Shown here: piece after piece, positions 1 to 9,737 of the stretch
Numbering within the stretch: position 1 is the stretch's first letter
Layout of the letters: each line of letters starts with the position of its first letter
Assembly: GCA_947044405.1 (NCBI GenBank)
Contig: CAMRHE010000197.1
Span: forward strand, 2,542,001 to 2,606,000
Source of the DNA: Leptodactylus fallax
Taxonomy: Eukaryota > Chordata > Amphibia > Anura > Leptodactylidae
Direction: 5' to 3'
DNA length: 64,000 bases
Made by a program: the position numbers and the translations under genes
The notes under the pieces: generated by a model
Database searches by the model: none
What the model saw: only the letters and a program-made list of their open reading frames with translations
What the model was told of the DNA's origin: nothing

Positions 1-1957
1 TAGAATGAATGACAGCAAGCAGAGATCTAGAAAACCCTGAGGAATTGATACAGAAAGCGTATAGGAAAATTGTATATATATATTTTTTCTCAGAAACTGG
101 ACAACCACTTTAATGTGAGGCTCAGATTTTGTAAAATAAAACTCCATACTTCACAGAACAGAGGCAAGATGAAACATGGGATACCCAAAACAAAGGGACA
201 ATAATAATGCTGTATAATTTAAATCTGATATGTATGACTGAGGAATTGACTCCATTAGGGTGAACCACCAGGGATTAAAAGGCCATCAGACAATCTGCAA
301 ATATATTTTGACTAAAGGGAGACGACAACTTTCCCTAAACTGCTTACCCATTTAAATCTATCTACAATAACTATACATATTTTCCATGATCAGAGGCCTA
401 AAATGAAGCTCCAGGACTGCAATGCAAAACCTGTGTCAATCCCCTAACTATAATGTATTGTTTATCGTACTGCTCTCATATTGTGAACGGATAGTTTGTG
501 GGTCCCCAAAAGCTCCTGGGCCCGGCTGTGACTGCACCCCGTCAAGTTACAGCCCTGTCTATGATGTTCCATTGTCTGTTGCTACTTTCCTACTACACTG
601 GCACTTAAAAGCTCCCTGAATATTAGGTGGCTGATGGCACTACCGTCAAGGAACTCCTTTCAAGTGGCAAGGAATGTCACTGTGTAGGGAAAAACTTTAA
701 AACTAAAGCAGTGCTGTGGCCTCTTCATTCTCAGGATAAGTGTGGGTGCCACAGTTGGAACCCCATAATCAGAAAATTATAGCATAGCAATATGCCATCA
801 CTCTCTGTGTTCATAATACCTCTTTAGTGTTGACTGCTGGTGCCCTTTCTTTTTTCATCTTCACTTTCCTGAAGACTTGCCAAAGAAGACAATTGATTGC
901 TATGAACAACACAATTTTTGACTTGTATTAGTGTTATACGTGAAACCTAAAGACGTACTGAGTATACTGCAGTTGCACAACAGAGGAACATAGACACGAG
1001 TACTAGGGTATTGCATATTCCATCCTTCAGAGGCATACCTACAACATAAGATAGAACTCTGATCTTAAAACAGTAACGAAAAAAAAAAACACTACAATGT
1101 GTCAAAGACAATAAACAAAACAGTAACTGTTCTTTTCCTTGCCAGGCCCACTTACTCAACAAATCATCTAGTCTTGATTTGTGACTGTAAGATGAAAAGA
1201 AATGCTTATTCACACTTAACTCCACATTCCCTTCCTGGAGAGGATGAAACAGTCAATGAAGCTATTTCGAATAATCAAAGACCAGAGTCACTTGTATTTA
1301 CTATGTTACTCACAGACTGCATAATTTAGCTTTGGATACAGATAAAATGTTGTTCTTGGCTTCTCACCACTCTGTGACTGGTTTACTAACTGTTCTCTAG
1401 TTTTCTTCAGCTCTATTTAATACAGCAGTCCTCTGAATAGCAGGTTACTAGCACAGCAAAGAAGACAGGTAGACCAATACTTCACTGTTTTCACGTAGGT
1501 CAACTCCCTTTGTGTTTCCCTACTGCATTTTGTAAAAATTTGTCTATGTATGGTTACAGTATGGTTTCTACATTGTAGCAACTCACAGCTGTATTTTCCA
1601 AGACAAATTTTCCCCGCACAAACCCAAAGTCTGGCAAAGGAAAGGGAATAGAGACTTGATCAGGTACATTTTGTTCTTACTGTTTCATTGTATTTGAGAT
1701 ATTTCAACTTAAAAGTAGTATAAAAGGGCTTGGCTTTCCATTTATGTAGTGTCTGGCTTCAATTTGTTTCCCCCATGGGCAACAGTGTCAGATATTGGTG
1801 TATGGTTTCATTTCTTTAACAAACCTTTGCCAAATTTTTAAAGCACATGTGAAATTTTGTACAAAAAAAAATTGTCAGAAAGCTGACATTATAAAAGGGC
1901 TTTACTATAGGAGCTAAATGTGTAAATGGCGCAACACTTTTCACTTTAGAGGTTTTA
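1..1957. other. No gene recognised
   Basis: AT-rich single-copy-looking DNA. Only short chance reading frames occur (longest about 92 codons) and none resembles a known domain. I see no clear inverted-repeat element or tandem repeat here. A transcribed exon is not excluded, but nothing supports one. Confidence 0.5.
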
Positions 1958-2336
1958 GGCTAAGGTCACAAGTTGTAGAAACGCAGTGTTTTTGGCTTTT
2001 CCAGAAATGCAGCAGAAACAAATTTGAATTTACAGTCCTAGGAAAGTAAATGAGATTTTGAGAATTCTCACACCTTTGCTGGTAAAAAAAAACTGTGGAA
2101 ATGCTGCATTTTCAAAAATGTGTACATTTTTGAAGAATGCAGCATGTTAATATTACCTGCGGAAAATCTGTGTTTTTTCCCATTGATTTATATCAGTGGG
2201 AGAAGGTAAGTATGAAAAACACAGTGGAAAAGCAGTGAAAAATACAAGCAAATTTTCTGCATTTTTTCCTCTGCATTTCTACAGCATTTTTTTGCAGTTT
2301 TATTTTAGCTGCATTACTGCAACTTGTGGCCTTAGC
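1958..2336. mobile_element. MITE-like element, GGCTAAGGCC-end family, copy 1
   Basis: The left end reads GGCTAAGGTCACAAGTTG and the right end, reverse-complemented, begins GCTAAGGCCACAAGTTGC, so the segment is bounded by about 18-bp inverted repeats. The interior is A/T-rich with repeated gcagcattttt-like words and has no coding capacity. At least seven other diverged copies lie in this window. The superfamily is not determined. Confidence 0.6.
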
Positions 2337-2420
2337 TTCAGTTAGACTGAGTTGACATTATTGTTGTAGAGTCCATTTACAGCAGAAGCCCAAAGTTCTC
2401 CTGATCCAACTTATCATATA

Positions 2421-3961
2421 CAGTTGAAACCAGAAGTTTACATACACTATATAAAAAGACACACATGAATGTTTTCCTCACTATCTGATATGAAATCAGA
2501 ATAAACCTTTCCCGTTTTAGGTCAATTAGGATTACCAAAATTATTTATATTTGCCAAATGCCAGAATAATAAGAGAGAGAATTTTTTATGGTATTTTTAT
2601 TACTTTCTGCAAAATCAAAACTTTACATACATTTCATTAGTATTTGGTACCATTTTCCTTAAACTGTATGACTTGGGACAAAAGTTTTGGATATCCTTCC
2701 ACAAGCTTCTCACAATAGTTGGTAGGAATTTGGGCCCGTTCCTTCTGACAGAACTGGTGTAACTGAGCCATGTTTGTAGGCCGCCTTGCTCGCACCTGCC
2801 TTTTCAGCTTTGCCCATAAATTTCCAATAGGATTGAGATCAGGGCTTTGTGATGGCCACTCTAAAACATCGACTTTGTTATCCTTAAGCCACTTTGTAAC
2901 CAGTTTGGCAGTATGCTTTGGGCCATTGTCCATTTGGAAGACCCATTTGCGCCCAAGCTTTAACTTCCTGGCTGATGTCTTGAGATGTTGCTTCAGTATT
3001 GCCACATAATGTTCTTTCCACATGATGCCATCTATTTTGTGAAGTGCACCGGTTCCTCCTGCAGCAAAACAACCCACAACATGATGCTGCCACCCCCATG
3101 ATTCACAGTTGGGTTGGTGCTCTTAGGCTTGCAAGCTTCTCCCTTTTATCTCCAAAGCAACGATGGTCATTATGGCCAAACAGTTCAATTTCAGTTTCGT
3201 CAGACCACAGGACATGTCTCCAAAAATTAAGTTCTTTCTTCCTGTGTGCATTTGCAAACATTAATCTGGCTTTTTTATGCTTCTTTTGGAGTAATGGCTT
3301 CTTCCTGGCAGAGTGGCCTTTTCGCCCATGTCGATACAGTACTCGTTTCACTGTGGATAATGACACACTCTAACCAGTTTCAGCAGGCATCTTCACAAGG
3401 TCTTTTGCTTTTGTTCTTGGGTTGATATGCACATTTCGTACCAAAGCACGTTCATCTCTGGGACACAGAACCCATCTCCTTCCTGAGCGGTATGATGGCT
3501 GGACATTCCCATCTTGTTTATACTTGCATATAATTGTTTGTACAGACGAATGAGGCACCTTCAGGTATCTGGAAATTGCACCCAAGGATGAACCAGACTT
3601 CTGCAAGTTCAAATCCTTTCCTGATATCTTGGCTGATTTCTTTAGACTTTCCCATGATGTTAGAAAAAGAAGCAGTGTGTTTCAGGTGTGCCTTAAAATA
3701 CATCCACGGGTGTGTCTCTAATTAACTCAGATGTTGCCAATAAACCTATCAGAAGCTTCCAAAGACATGACATCATCACATTTGCAGAAAGTAATAAATA
3801 TGCCTTAAAAAATTCTCTCTCTCATTCTGCCATTTGGCAAATATAAATAATTTTGGTAATCCTAAAACTGGAAAGGTTTATTCTGATTTCATGTCAGATA
3901 GCGAGAAACACATGCATATGTGTCTTTTTATATAGTGTAGGTAAACTTCTGGTTTCAACTG
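2421..3961 (-). mobile_element. Tc1-like transposon, Sleeping Beauty-like, copy 1
   Basis: A 1541-bp element flanked by TA on both sides (2419-2420 and 3962-3963), the expected Tc1/mariner target duplication. Both ends start CAGTTGAAACCAGAAGTTTA, read inward. The inverted repeats run about 185 bp with small differences and a 9-bp indel, matching the long IR/DR class of vertebrate Tc1 elements. The internal gene is on the minus strand and is a pseudogene. The terminal sequence and protein most resemble the Sleeping Beauty/salmonid-type lineage. This copy cannot supply its own transposase. Confidence 0.93.
2637..3655 (-). pseudogene. Tc1 transposase (broken), copy 1
   Basis: Remnant of a DDE transposase that cuts and pastes the surrounding element at TA sites. 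The start is taken at 3655 (MGKSKEISQD, the family's usual N-terminus) and the end at the TAA at 2637-2639 after TKY. The paired-like DNA-binding region (SSVQTIICKYK) is followed by a GRKR-like basic patch and the catalytic core. Breaks seen: a frameshift near 3615, an in-frame TAG at 3370-3372, and further frameshifts near 3146 and 3079. The first catalytic Asp is present (WSDET) and the second is present (QMDNG), but the catalytic Glu of the ENLW motif is Gly (PIGNLW). The copy would therefore be inactive even with its frames intact. Total span is about 340 codons, normal for Tc1. Confidence 0.93.
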
Positions 3962-4398
3962 TATACTACTCGAGTCTAACCGACTTCATTGCCTTGTAAT
4001 GGGGTTTGTTAGGTTTGTGGTTTACATTTGCTCTAAGCACTATTCTTTTTGTCAATTTTGTTAAGACCGCCCATAGAGACACTGGTTTGACACTGTCACA
4101 GCGCTGTGAAAAGACTAGGATAATTTCTCACACATCTGTGTCCTTTGTGTGAATTTAGTTCATGTCAAGTACATTTTGTACCATTTCAGCAAATGGACTG
4201 TTATCTAAATGATCCTTAGCTGAGTAGCTATGAAGACATTAGGCTATGTGGACACTATATAACAGGGGTCGGCAACCCCCGGCACGCGTGCCAAGAGTGG
4301 CACGCGAGGCTTATTTCCCTGGCACGGCAGCGGCTTCCTTAAAATTTCATTAGGGCCGGGTGCTGCCTGAAGATGGATGCGGCTTCTGCACAGTCTAT

Positions 4399-4440
4399 GT
4401 ACAGTAGTGAAGCCGGTAATTGCCGGCTTCACTACTGTAC
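4399..4440. repeat. Perfect 18-bp hairpin
   Basis: GTACAGTAGTGAAGCCGG is followed by a 6-base spacer and its exact reverse complement. It lies inside the hAT-like element. A DNA hairpin or cruciform is possible; function unknown. Confidence 0.85.
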
Positions 4441-4486
4441 CTGAGTGAATTGCTCAGGATTGGTTAAAGCTATAAAAAAACACTTA

Positions 4487-4717
4487 GATTCATTTTAAAG
4501 ATGAGAATCTCATCTTTAAAATGATACCAAGATCACCATGATCGTCCTTAAACATCCTGAGCCATTCGCTGGTGAAAACGATGTTCGGCATTGAAATCCC
4601 AATGCAGATCTCAATTTCCGACATCGTTTTTACAGTGAATCGCTCTGAATGTGTAAGGTCAATCATGGAGATCTTGGTATCGTTTTAAAGATGAGATTCT
4701 CATCTTTAAAATGAATC
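4487..4717. mobile_element. Palindromic mini-element with palindromic ends
   Basis: A 231-bp near-palindrome. Its left end (GATTCATTTTAAAGATGAGA) continues directly into its own reverse complement, and the same palindromic block closes the right end. The inner arms also pair across the whole element (for example GATACCAAGATC at left and GATCTTGGTATC at right). It is nested inside the larger hAT-like element. No coding capacity. Superfamily unclear. Confidence 0.7.
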
Positions 4718-5412
4718 CAGCATCTTTGTGGCCCTAATAGATCCTTAGAAATCGGGCTCTAAAGAGTCCCCCCCCCCCTCCTGCCTCAGACAGCATCTTA
4801 GAGCTAAGGAAGGAGGGGGAGGAGGAGCTGCAGACTGCAGAGACAATGATAACTCATCATTGTCTGTGTATAAGCTGCAGATGACCGGGTTGGGGGGGGG
4901 GTAGCAGGGACTTCCATCCATGTTATCCCCTCTCCTATCAATCAGAGAGCATACTGTACTTTTGCTCTCTGATAGTCACATAGAGGGATAATGTAACACC
5001 CCTCTGAGCCTAATCACATAACCAGGAAGTTATTGGCGCTGTGACCCAGACATTTACCATCGTCCAGGTCGCAGCGCCAGAAGTGTCGCACCAAACACTT
5101 ACACAACACATACACAAAATCACCAATAAAGTTTACATTTTTTCACTGTCCCTATCCTGTCCATACCTGATCTTTATAGAGTAAAATACGCCGACCACCT
5201 CTCTAGTGATATCTGTTACACGCTAAAATAATAGTAATAGCAATTATCACTAGTATTATCACCATAATACCGTGTGCAGGTGCCGCTATGTGACATAATA
5301 CCATGTGCAGGGGTCGTCAGACTTACAATTATTGACCGGCACTCCGAGTACCTCAACTTTGATTTTTTTAATCGAAATCGGCACGCCGAACAAAAAAGGT
5401 TGCCTACCCCTG

Positions 5413-6647
5413 CTACTGTATATAAGCTAAATACTTGCATCAGTCTTTGGGACAGACTTCTTCCACACCTAAACATAATGTGTTCATATGTACAGGACAC
5501 TAAATAATATGGTTGTTGTCTATGGACAACTATAGATTTCTAGAAACTAAGAATGAGGCCAGGGTGGAGGGAGAGTACAATGTTTGATATCTGAAATCTG
5601 TTGTATATCAGGCAGCTTCACCTTATATACATGGATTTCGTTTATGTATAGAATGCCTATAAAGCCTTGCCAGACTATTGTATAGATGAGGTTTGGTGCC
5701 AAAGCTTTTAGAATAGGCATGAGTTCATCTCATCCCAAACTGAACTTTCCTGTCAGATGCTGCACTGCTAAACATCAAATTAATCTCACACTCCTCCAGA
5801 GACCTCTGTGGCTGTTATTGTACCAGCGTACGCCTGCCACAATTCTCTACTTCTGCTAAAAACATTTTCCATAACTTATTACTTGTGATTAAACTGAGAG
5901 GTAACCACCTCGGATCTAGTCATGTTATTTATACAATTGCCTCAGACCATTTACCATCAGGTTATCTGAAACAGAAAACACCTTTCTGACAAGATGCTGC
6001 ATCAATATCTAAAACACCCATTGTGCTTAGGAAATTACATAACTGGCAATTCCGTAATATAATCTTATTGGTAAAGTTACTCTTTTTACAAAAAAAGATG
6101 TAATAACATGTTGAACTCATATTCCTTGTCACTAACCTGCAGATCTCACATGTAGAAGGTAATATGTACTGTAAAAAGATGTAGGCTGCATTTACACAGT
6201 TACATGTAAACTACATCAAAATAGAATTGCAAAAGAACTACATGCAGTTTTGATACCATTTCTGCTGCAGTTTCTTAATTATACAGGTGAAACACATTTA
6301 TTTAATATCTTTCACCAAAAAAATCACATCAAAACTGTATGCATTTTTTTTTCTGATGCAGTATTAACTTGCACTCGAAGGACATTTTGCAGGCGTGTGA
6401 TGTCCATGAATATCGTGAACTGCATGCTTCCCCATTTATTTTAATGGCACATGCAGACATCCGTTTGTCTGAGTATAGAGAATGTAGAAAAACCCTATTT
6501 TGGCACATTATGAGATCCACAAAGCTCCATTAATGTCTATGGTTCCAAGAAAATAGAAGACACATGTGACTCACAAATGTGAGTCAGGCCAAAAATGAAC
6601 CGTCACGTCTGTTTTTCATGGACATTCGGTCCTTGAGAAATTAGAAC
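5413..6647. other. No gene recognised; weak MITE-like stretch
   Basis: AT-rich non-coding DNA. From about 6182 (aggctgcatttacacagt) to about 6610 the wording resembles the TTCACAC-type inverted-repeat elements seen elsewhere in the window, but I cannot pair its two ends securely. No coding signal seen. Confidence 0.4.
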
Positions 6648-6679
6648 TATCTATCTATCGATCTATCTATCTATCTATA
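6648..6679. repeat. (CTAT)n microsatellite, left flank of Tc1 copy 2
   Basis: An imperfect run of CTAT units abutting the left end of Tc1 copy 2. A matching TATC-rich tract follows the right end of that element, so the transposon appears to have landed within a tetranucleotide repeat. Confidence 0.85.
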
Positions 6680-6891
6680 AAAAAAAAGTTTACATACCCC
6701 AGCAGATTTTTTGTTTTTTTGGCCTTTTTTTCAGAGAATATGAATGATAACACAAAAACCTTTTCTCCACTCATGGTAAGTGGTTGGTTGAAGCCATTTA
6801 TTGTCAAACTTCTGTGTTTTCTCTTTTTAAATCATAATGACAACCAAAAACATCAAAATGACCCTGTTCAAAAGTTCACATACCCCAGTTC

Positions 6892-7758
6892 TTAATACCG
6901 TGTATTGCCCCCTGTAACATCAATGACAGCTTGAAGTCTTTTGTGGTAGTTGTGGATGAGGCTCTTTATTTTCTCAGATGGTAAAACAGCCCATTCTTCT
7001 TGGCAAAAAGTCTCCAGTTCCTGTAAATTCCTGGGCTGTCTTGTATGTACTGCGCGCTTGAGATCTCCCCAGAGTGGCTCAATGATATTGAGGTCAGGAG
7101 ACTGAGATGGCCACTCCAGAACTTTCACTTTCTTCTGCTGTAGCCAATGACAGGTCGACTTGGCCTTGTGTTTTGGATCATTGTCATGTTGGAACGTCCA
7201 AGTACGTCCCATGCGCAGCTTCCTGGCTGATGAGTGCAAATTTGCCTCCAGTATTTGCTGATAACGTGCTGCATTCATCTTTCCTTCAACTTTGACCAAG
7301 TTTCCTGTGCCTTTGAAGCTCACACATCCCCACATCATCAGTGATCCACCTCCGTGCTTTACAGTAGGAATGGTGTTCCTTTCATCATAGGCCTTGTTGA
7401 CACCTCTCCAAATGTAACGTTTATGGTTGTGGCCAAAAAGTTAGATTTTTGTCTCATCACTCCAAATTACCTTGTTTCAGAAGTTTTGAGGCTTGTCTCT
7501 GTGCTGTTTGGCGTATTGAAGGCGAGATTCTTTGTGGCATTTGCGCAGTAATGGCTTTCTTCTGGCAACTCGACCATGCAGCCCATTTTTCTTCAAGTGC
7601 CTCCTTATTGTGCATCTTGAAACAGCCACACCAATAGTTTTCAGAGTCCTGTATTTCAGCTGATGTTATGTGTGGGTTTTTCTTTGCATCCCGAACAATT
7701 TTCCGGGCACTTGAGGCCGTAATTTTGGTTGGTCTACCTAACCGTGGTTTGGTTTCTG
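6892..7758 (-). pseudogene. Tc1 transposase (broken), copy 2
   Basis: C-terminal two thirds of a Tc1 DDE transposase, ending in NTRY and a TAA at 6892-6894. Recognisable parts are GRPTKITASSARKIV, a frameshift near 7640, the RRHLKKNGLHGR helix-turn-helix region, an in-frame TGA at 7477-7479 replacing the Trp of NFW, the first catalytic Asp (WSDET), a TAA at 7441-7443 replacing the Glu after KI, then an uninterrupted stretch with the second Asp (QHDND) and the Glu (IIEPLW). All three catalytic residues are kept. The first roughly 80 codons, including the start, are missing, apparently by an internal deletion rather than by the Ngaro insertion. It lies on the minus strand and is dead. Confidence 0.92.
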
Positions 7759-7990
7759 GGCATGTTATCAGGCCAAAATCACCAGGGTATGTGAACTTTT
7801 GAACAGGGTCATTTTGATGATTTTGATCGTCATTAAGTGAGGCCGGACCGAGGACGAAGGATGGAAGGGGAGGCCTGCATGACAGGAGTTTAGCCAGGAG
7901 CATAAGCTGAGGGTACAGGAAAGGGTTAAGTTGGCCATTTAGAGGAAGCGTAGGGGAGGGAACTGGGAAAGGGGGGGTTGGGGGAGGGAG

Positions 7991-7997
7991 TATTTAA
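7991..7997 (+). promoter_or_regulatory. TATA-like box in A1
   Basis: TATTTAA within GGAGTATTTAAAG, about 90 bp before the gag ATG and repeated in A2. It sits where an internal promoter for the element transcript would be expected. No initiator was verified. Confidence 0.35.
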
Positions 7998-8003
7998 AGT
8001 GAA

Positions 8004-8021
8004 GGTGGGAAGATTCCCACC
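8004..8021. repeat. Palindrome in A1, covarying with A2
   Basis: GGTGGGAA, two bases, TTCCCACC. In A2 the same site (15145-15162) is GGCGGGAA, two bases, TTCCCGCC, so both arms differ yet pairing is kept. It could be a recombinase-binding or RNA structure, or two CpG deaminations. Confidence 0.8.
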
Positions 8022-8085
8022 ACTTTAGAGAAAGCAGGGAGTGAGTGAAGCCAACACACCTCTGCGGTTTTCTTGCTTGCCCAGG

Positions 8086-9737
8086 ATGTCTGAGGTTGAA
8101 GATATGCTGGCCCAGCTCAGGGCTGAAGCGGATCGTAGGGGGCCGCAATGGCTGCAATCCCAGCTGCAGGGATTGATACAGGGGTCTGGAGAGTCGGCTA
8201 GCCGCCCCTCTCCTTCTGGAAGACGGCCGCGGAGGACCAGGCCTCCGGCGCGCCTCAGCCCCGAGGAGACCCCTCGGGTCCGGCGCCGAATTAGGAGCCC
8301 CTCACAGGACCCTCCGGTCCAGGGTACCGCTCGGCGCGCTGCTGAGCGGCAGTCCCGGGCCGGGAGGAATCCGCGGCGACGGCGGGACCCGCAGCGGGGG
8401 AGGGGAGTCGCTGACCTCGTTGGAGTCGGGATTGGAAGCGGTGGGCCTTCCGGCGGCGGCGGTGACTCCGGCTCGGCCTGTGGTGCGCAGGAGGATCTCC
8501 GGTGCAGCCCCTGTGCGCGGGGGAGAAGCGGGGCTGGCACCTTCAGCGTCAGAGCAGCAGGCTGGGCCTAGCGCAACATCAGCCCAAGATGGCGCCCACA
8601 GCGCGGGCGCTGGGGGGCGGAGCGTCGCGGAGGCCTTGTCCAGGAGGCCCGACGTGGATAGCGGCGAGGAAGGCCCCAGTGAGACGGCTACAGGACGACA
8701 GGATCAGGATTCAGCGGCCGCTGGGTTCACAGCACCCAGGCGCCCAGGTGAGCGTTCATCTACTGTAACAGGGCCCTTGTTAGCGGTTTCAGGGGGGAGG
8801 GGTTTAGAGGGGAACCGCGAGGAGCTAAGCAGGGGTATGTTAGCCTTTATGGGGGTGTTGGCGGAAATGGTGCGGGGAGCGGCGGGGGGACGTTGTCGTC
8901 CCCAGCGATGGCGTGGGGGGTGGGAAGTTCGCCGGCGGTATCGCTAGGGGGGCTTCCTCTGCGTCGGGGGTGTCTGTGTCGGTGCAAACGCAGAGTGAGG
9001 ACAAAGGGGACGCGCCGCGGTTAGATGATGCGGCGAAGGGGGAAGTATATTTCTGCTTTGAGGGGCCTTTAGGGGCTCACTTGAAGCAGGAGGTGAGGGA
9101 GCGCATTTGGAAAGGCGAATATGTTGATATATTTTTTTCGCTTTTGCCTTTGGAGCGCTTTAATTTGGACAAGCCTAGGAAGGAAGAAAAGAAGGAGGAG
9201 GAGGAGAAGAGGCGGTACCGCCTTATTCCTCGGACGTTTGCTAATTGGCTGCAAGCGTTCGCCATAATGGCAAGTGTCATAGGGGAGAAGACGCCGGAAA
9301 ATTGTTCGGCGCTTTTCTGTTATTTGGACGCAATAGGGGAGGCGCATAGGACGTATGGGGGGCAGGCATGGCTCCGGTATGACGAACAATTTCGTCAGCG
9401 GAAAGCGGTTCGGTCCAGCATTCGCTGGGACCATAAAGACATTGGGTTATGGCTGAGGATTATGGCGCAAGCGAGGGCGGGGCCGTCCTTTCCAGGGGGG
9501 ACCGGGGGCCCCGAGTCTTCGGGGCGCTCGGTCGCCGCACAGAAGGGACTCTGTTTCTCATTTAATGAAGGGGGGTGTAAGTTCGGCTCCAAGTGTAAGT
9601 TTAAGCATGAGTGCTCCTCTTGTGGGGGCACCCATGGAGCCAACCGGTGCTTCCGCTCCAAGCAGAAGGGTTCAGATGGGGCTGGGAAGGGGGGCGACTC
9701 CGGTGCGGCTGGAAAGGATGGCGCCATTTCTAAATAG
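8086..9737 (+). pseudogene. Ngaro gag-like gene (frameshifted)
   Basis: Putative structural protein of the retrotransposon particle. The start is chosen at the ATG at 8086 (MSEVEDMLAQLRAEADR), just after A1. The frame shifts once between about 8420 and 8570 and again near 8900-8915, so the reading frame passes through all three frames. The N-terminal half is Arg/Pro/Ser-rich and low in complexity. The C-terminal part (from about 8913) is conserved-looking, with an LPLERFNLD segment and a KEEKKEEEEKRR acidic-basic run. A zinc-finger end is coded around 9552-9650: C-x7-C-x5-C-x3-H followed by a second Cys cluster (CSSCGGTHGANRC). It ends at TAG 9735-9737 and overlaps the next gene in another frame, a usual arrangement in this group. 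Confidence 0.82.

Larger units (their letters stand above)
4263..5412. mobile_element. hAT-like non-autonomous element (1.15 kb)
   Basis: The left end reads CAGGGGTCGGCAACC with CGGCACGC just inside. The right end, reverse-complemented, reads CAGGGGTAGGCAACC with CGGCACGC-like sequence near it (around 5380). Short CAGGGGTC-type ends are typical of hAT elements, and two much shorter relatives in this window have 8-bp duplications. No clean 8-bp duplication flanks this copy. The interior is non-coding and holds a nested palindromic element, a perfect hairpin and a C-run near 4771. Its size suggests a deletion derivative or composite. Confidence 0.65.
7835..8050 (+). repeat. Ngaro A1 repeat
   Basis: The left terminal repeat, 216 bp. 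It matches A2 (13212-13345 plus 15117-15191) with three substitutions that I can count, all C/T or G/A. It contains a TATTTAA box-like sequence (7991-7997), a perfect 8-bp-arm palindrome (8004-8021) and a GTGAGT splice-donor-like word at 8041. Confidence 0.9.

Noticed and set aside
4263..5425. Target duplication for the 1.15 kb hAT-like element
   Set aside because: The 8-bp flanks (ctatataa, ctactgta) do not match. A TATATAA word six bases further out at right is too ambiguous.
6250..6520. Opposed short frames around 6250-6520
   Set aside because: They lie in repeat-like AT-rich DNA and show no protein resemblance.
8041..8571. 176-codon frame read from a GTG at 8041
   Set aside because: The ATG at 8086 is in the same frame and better placed for a eukaryotic element, so the upstream GTG start was not used.
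9069..9434. Minus-strand frames opposite gag and RT (also 9395-9727, 10958-11320)
   Set aside because: Shadow frames of the GC-rich plus-strand genes, with no independent motif.
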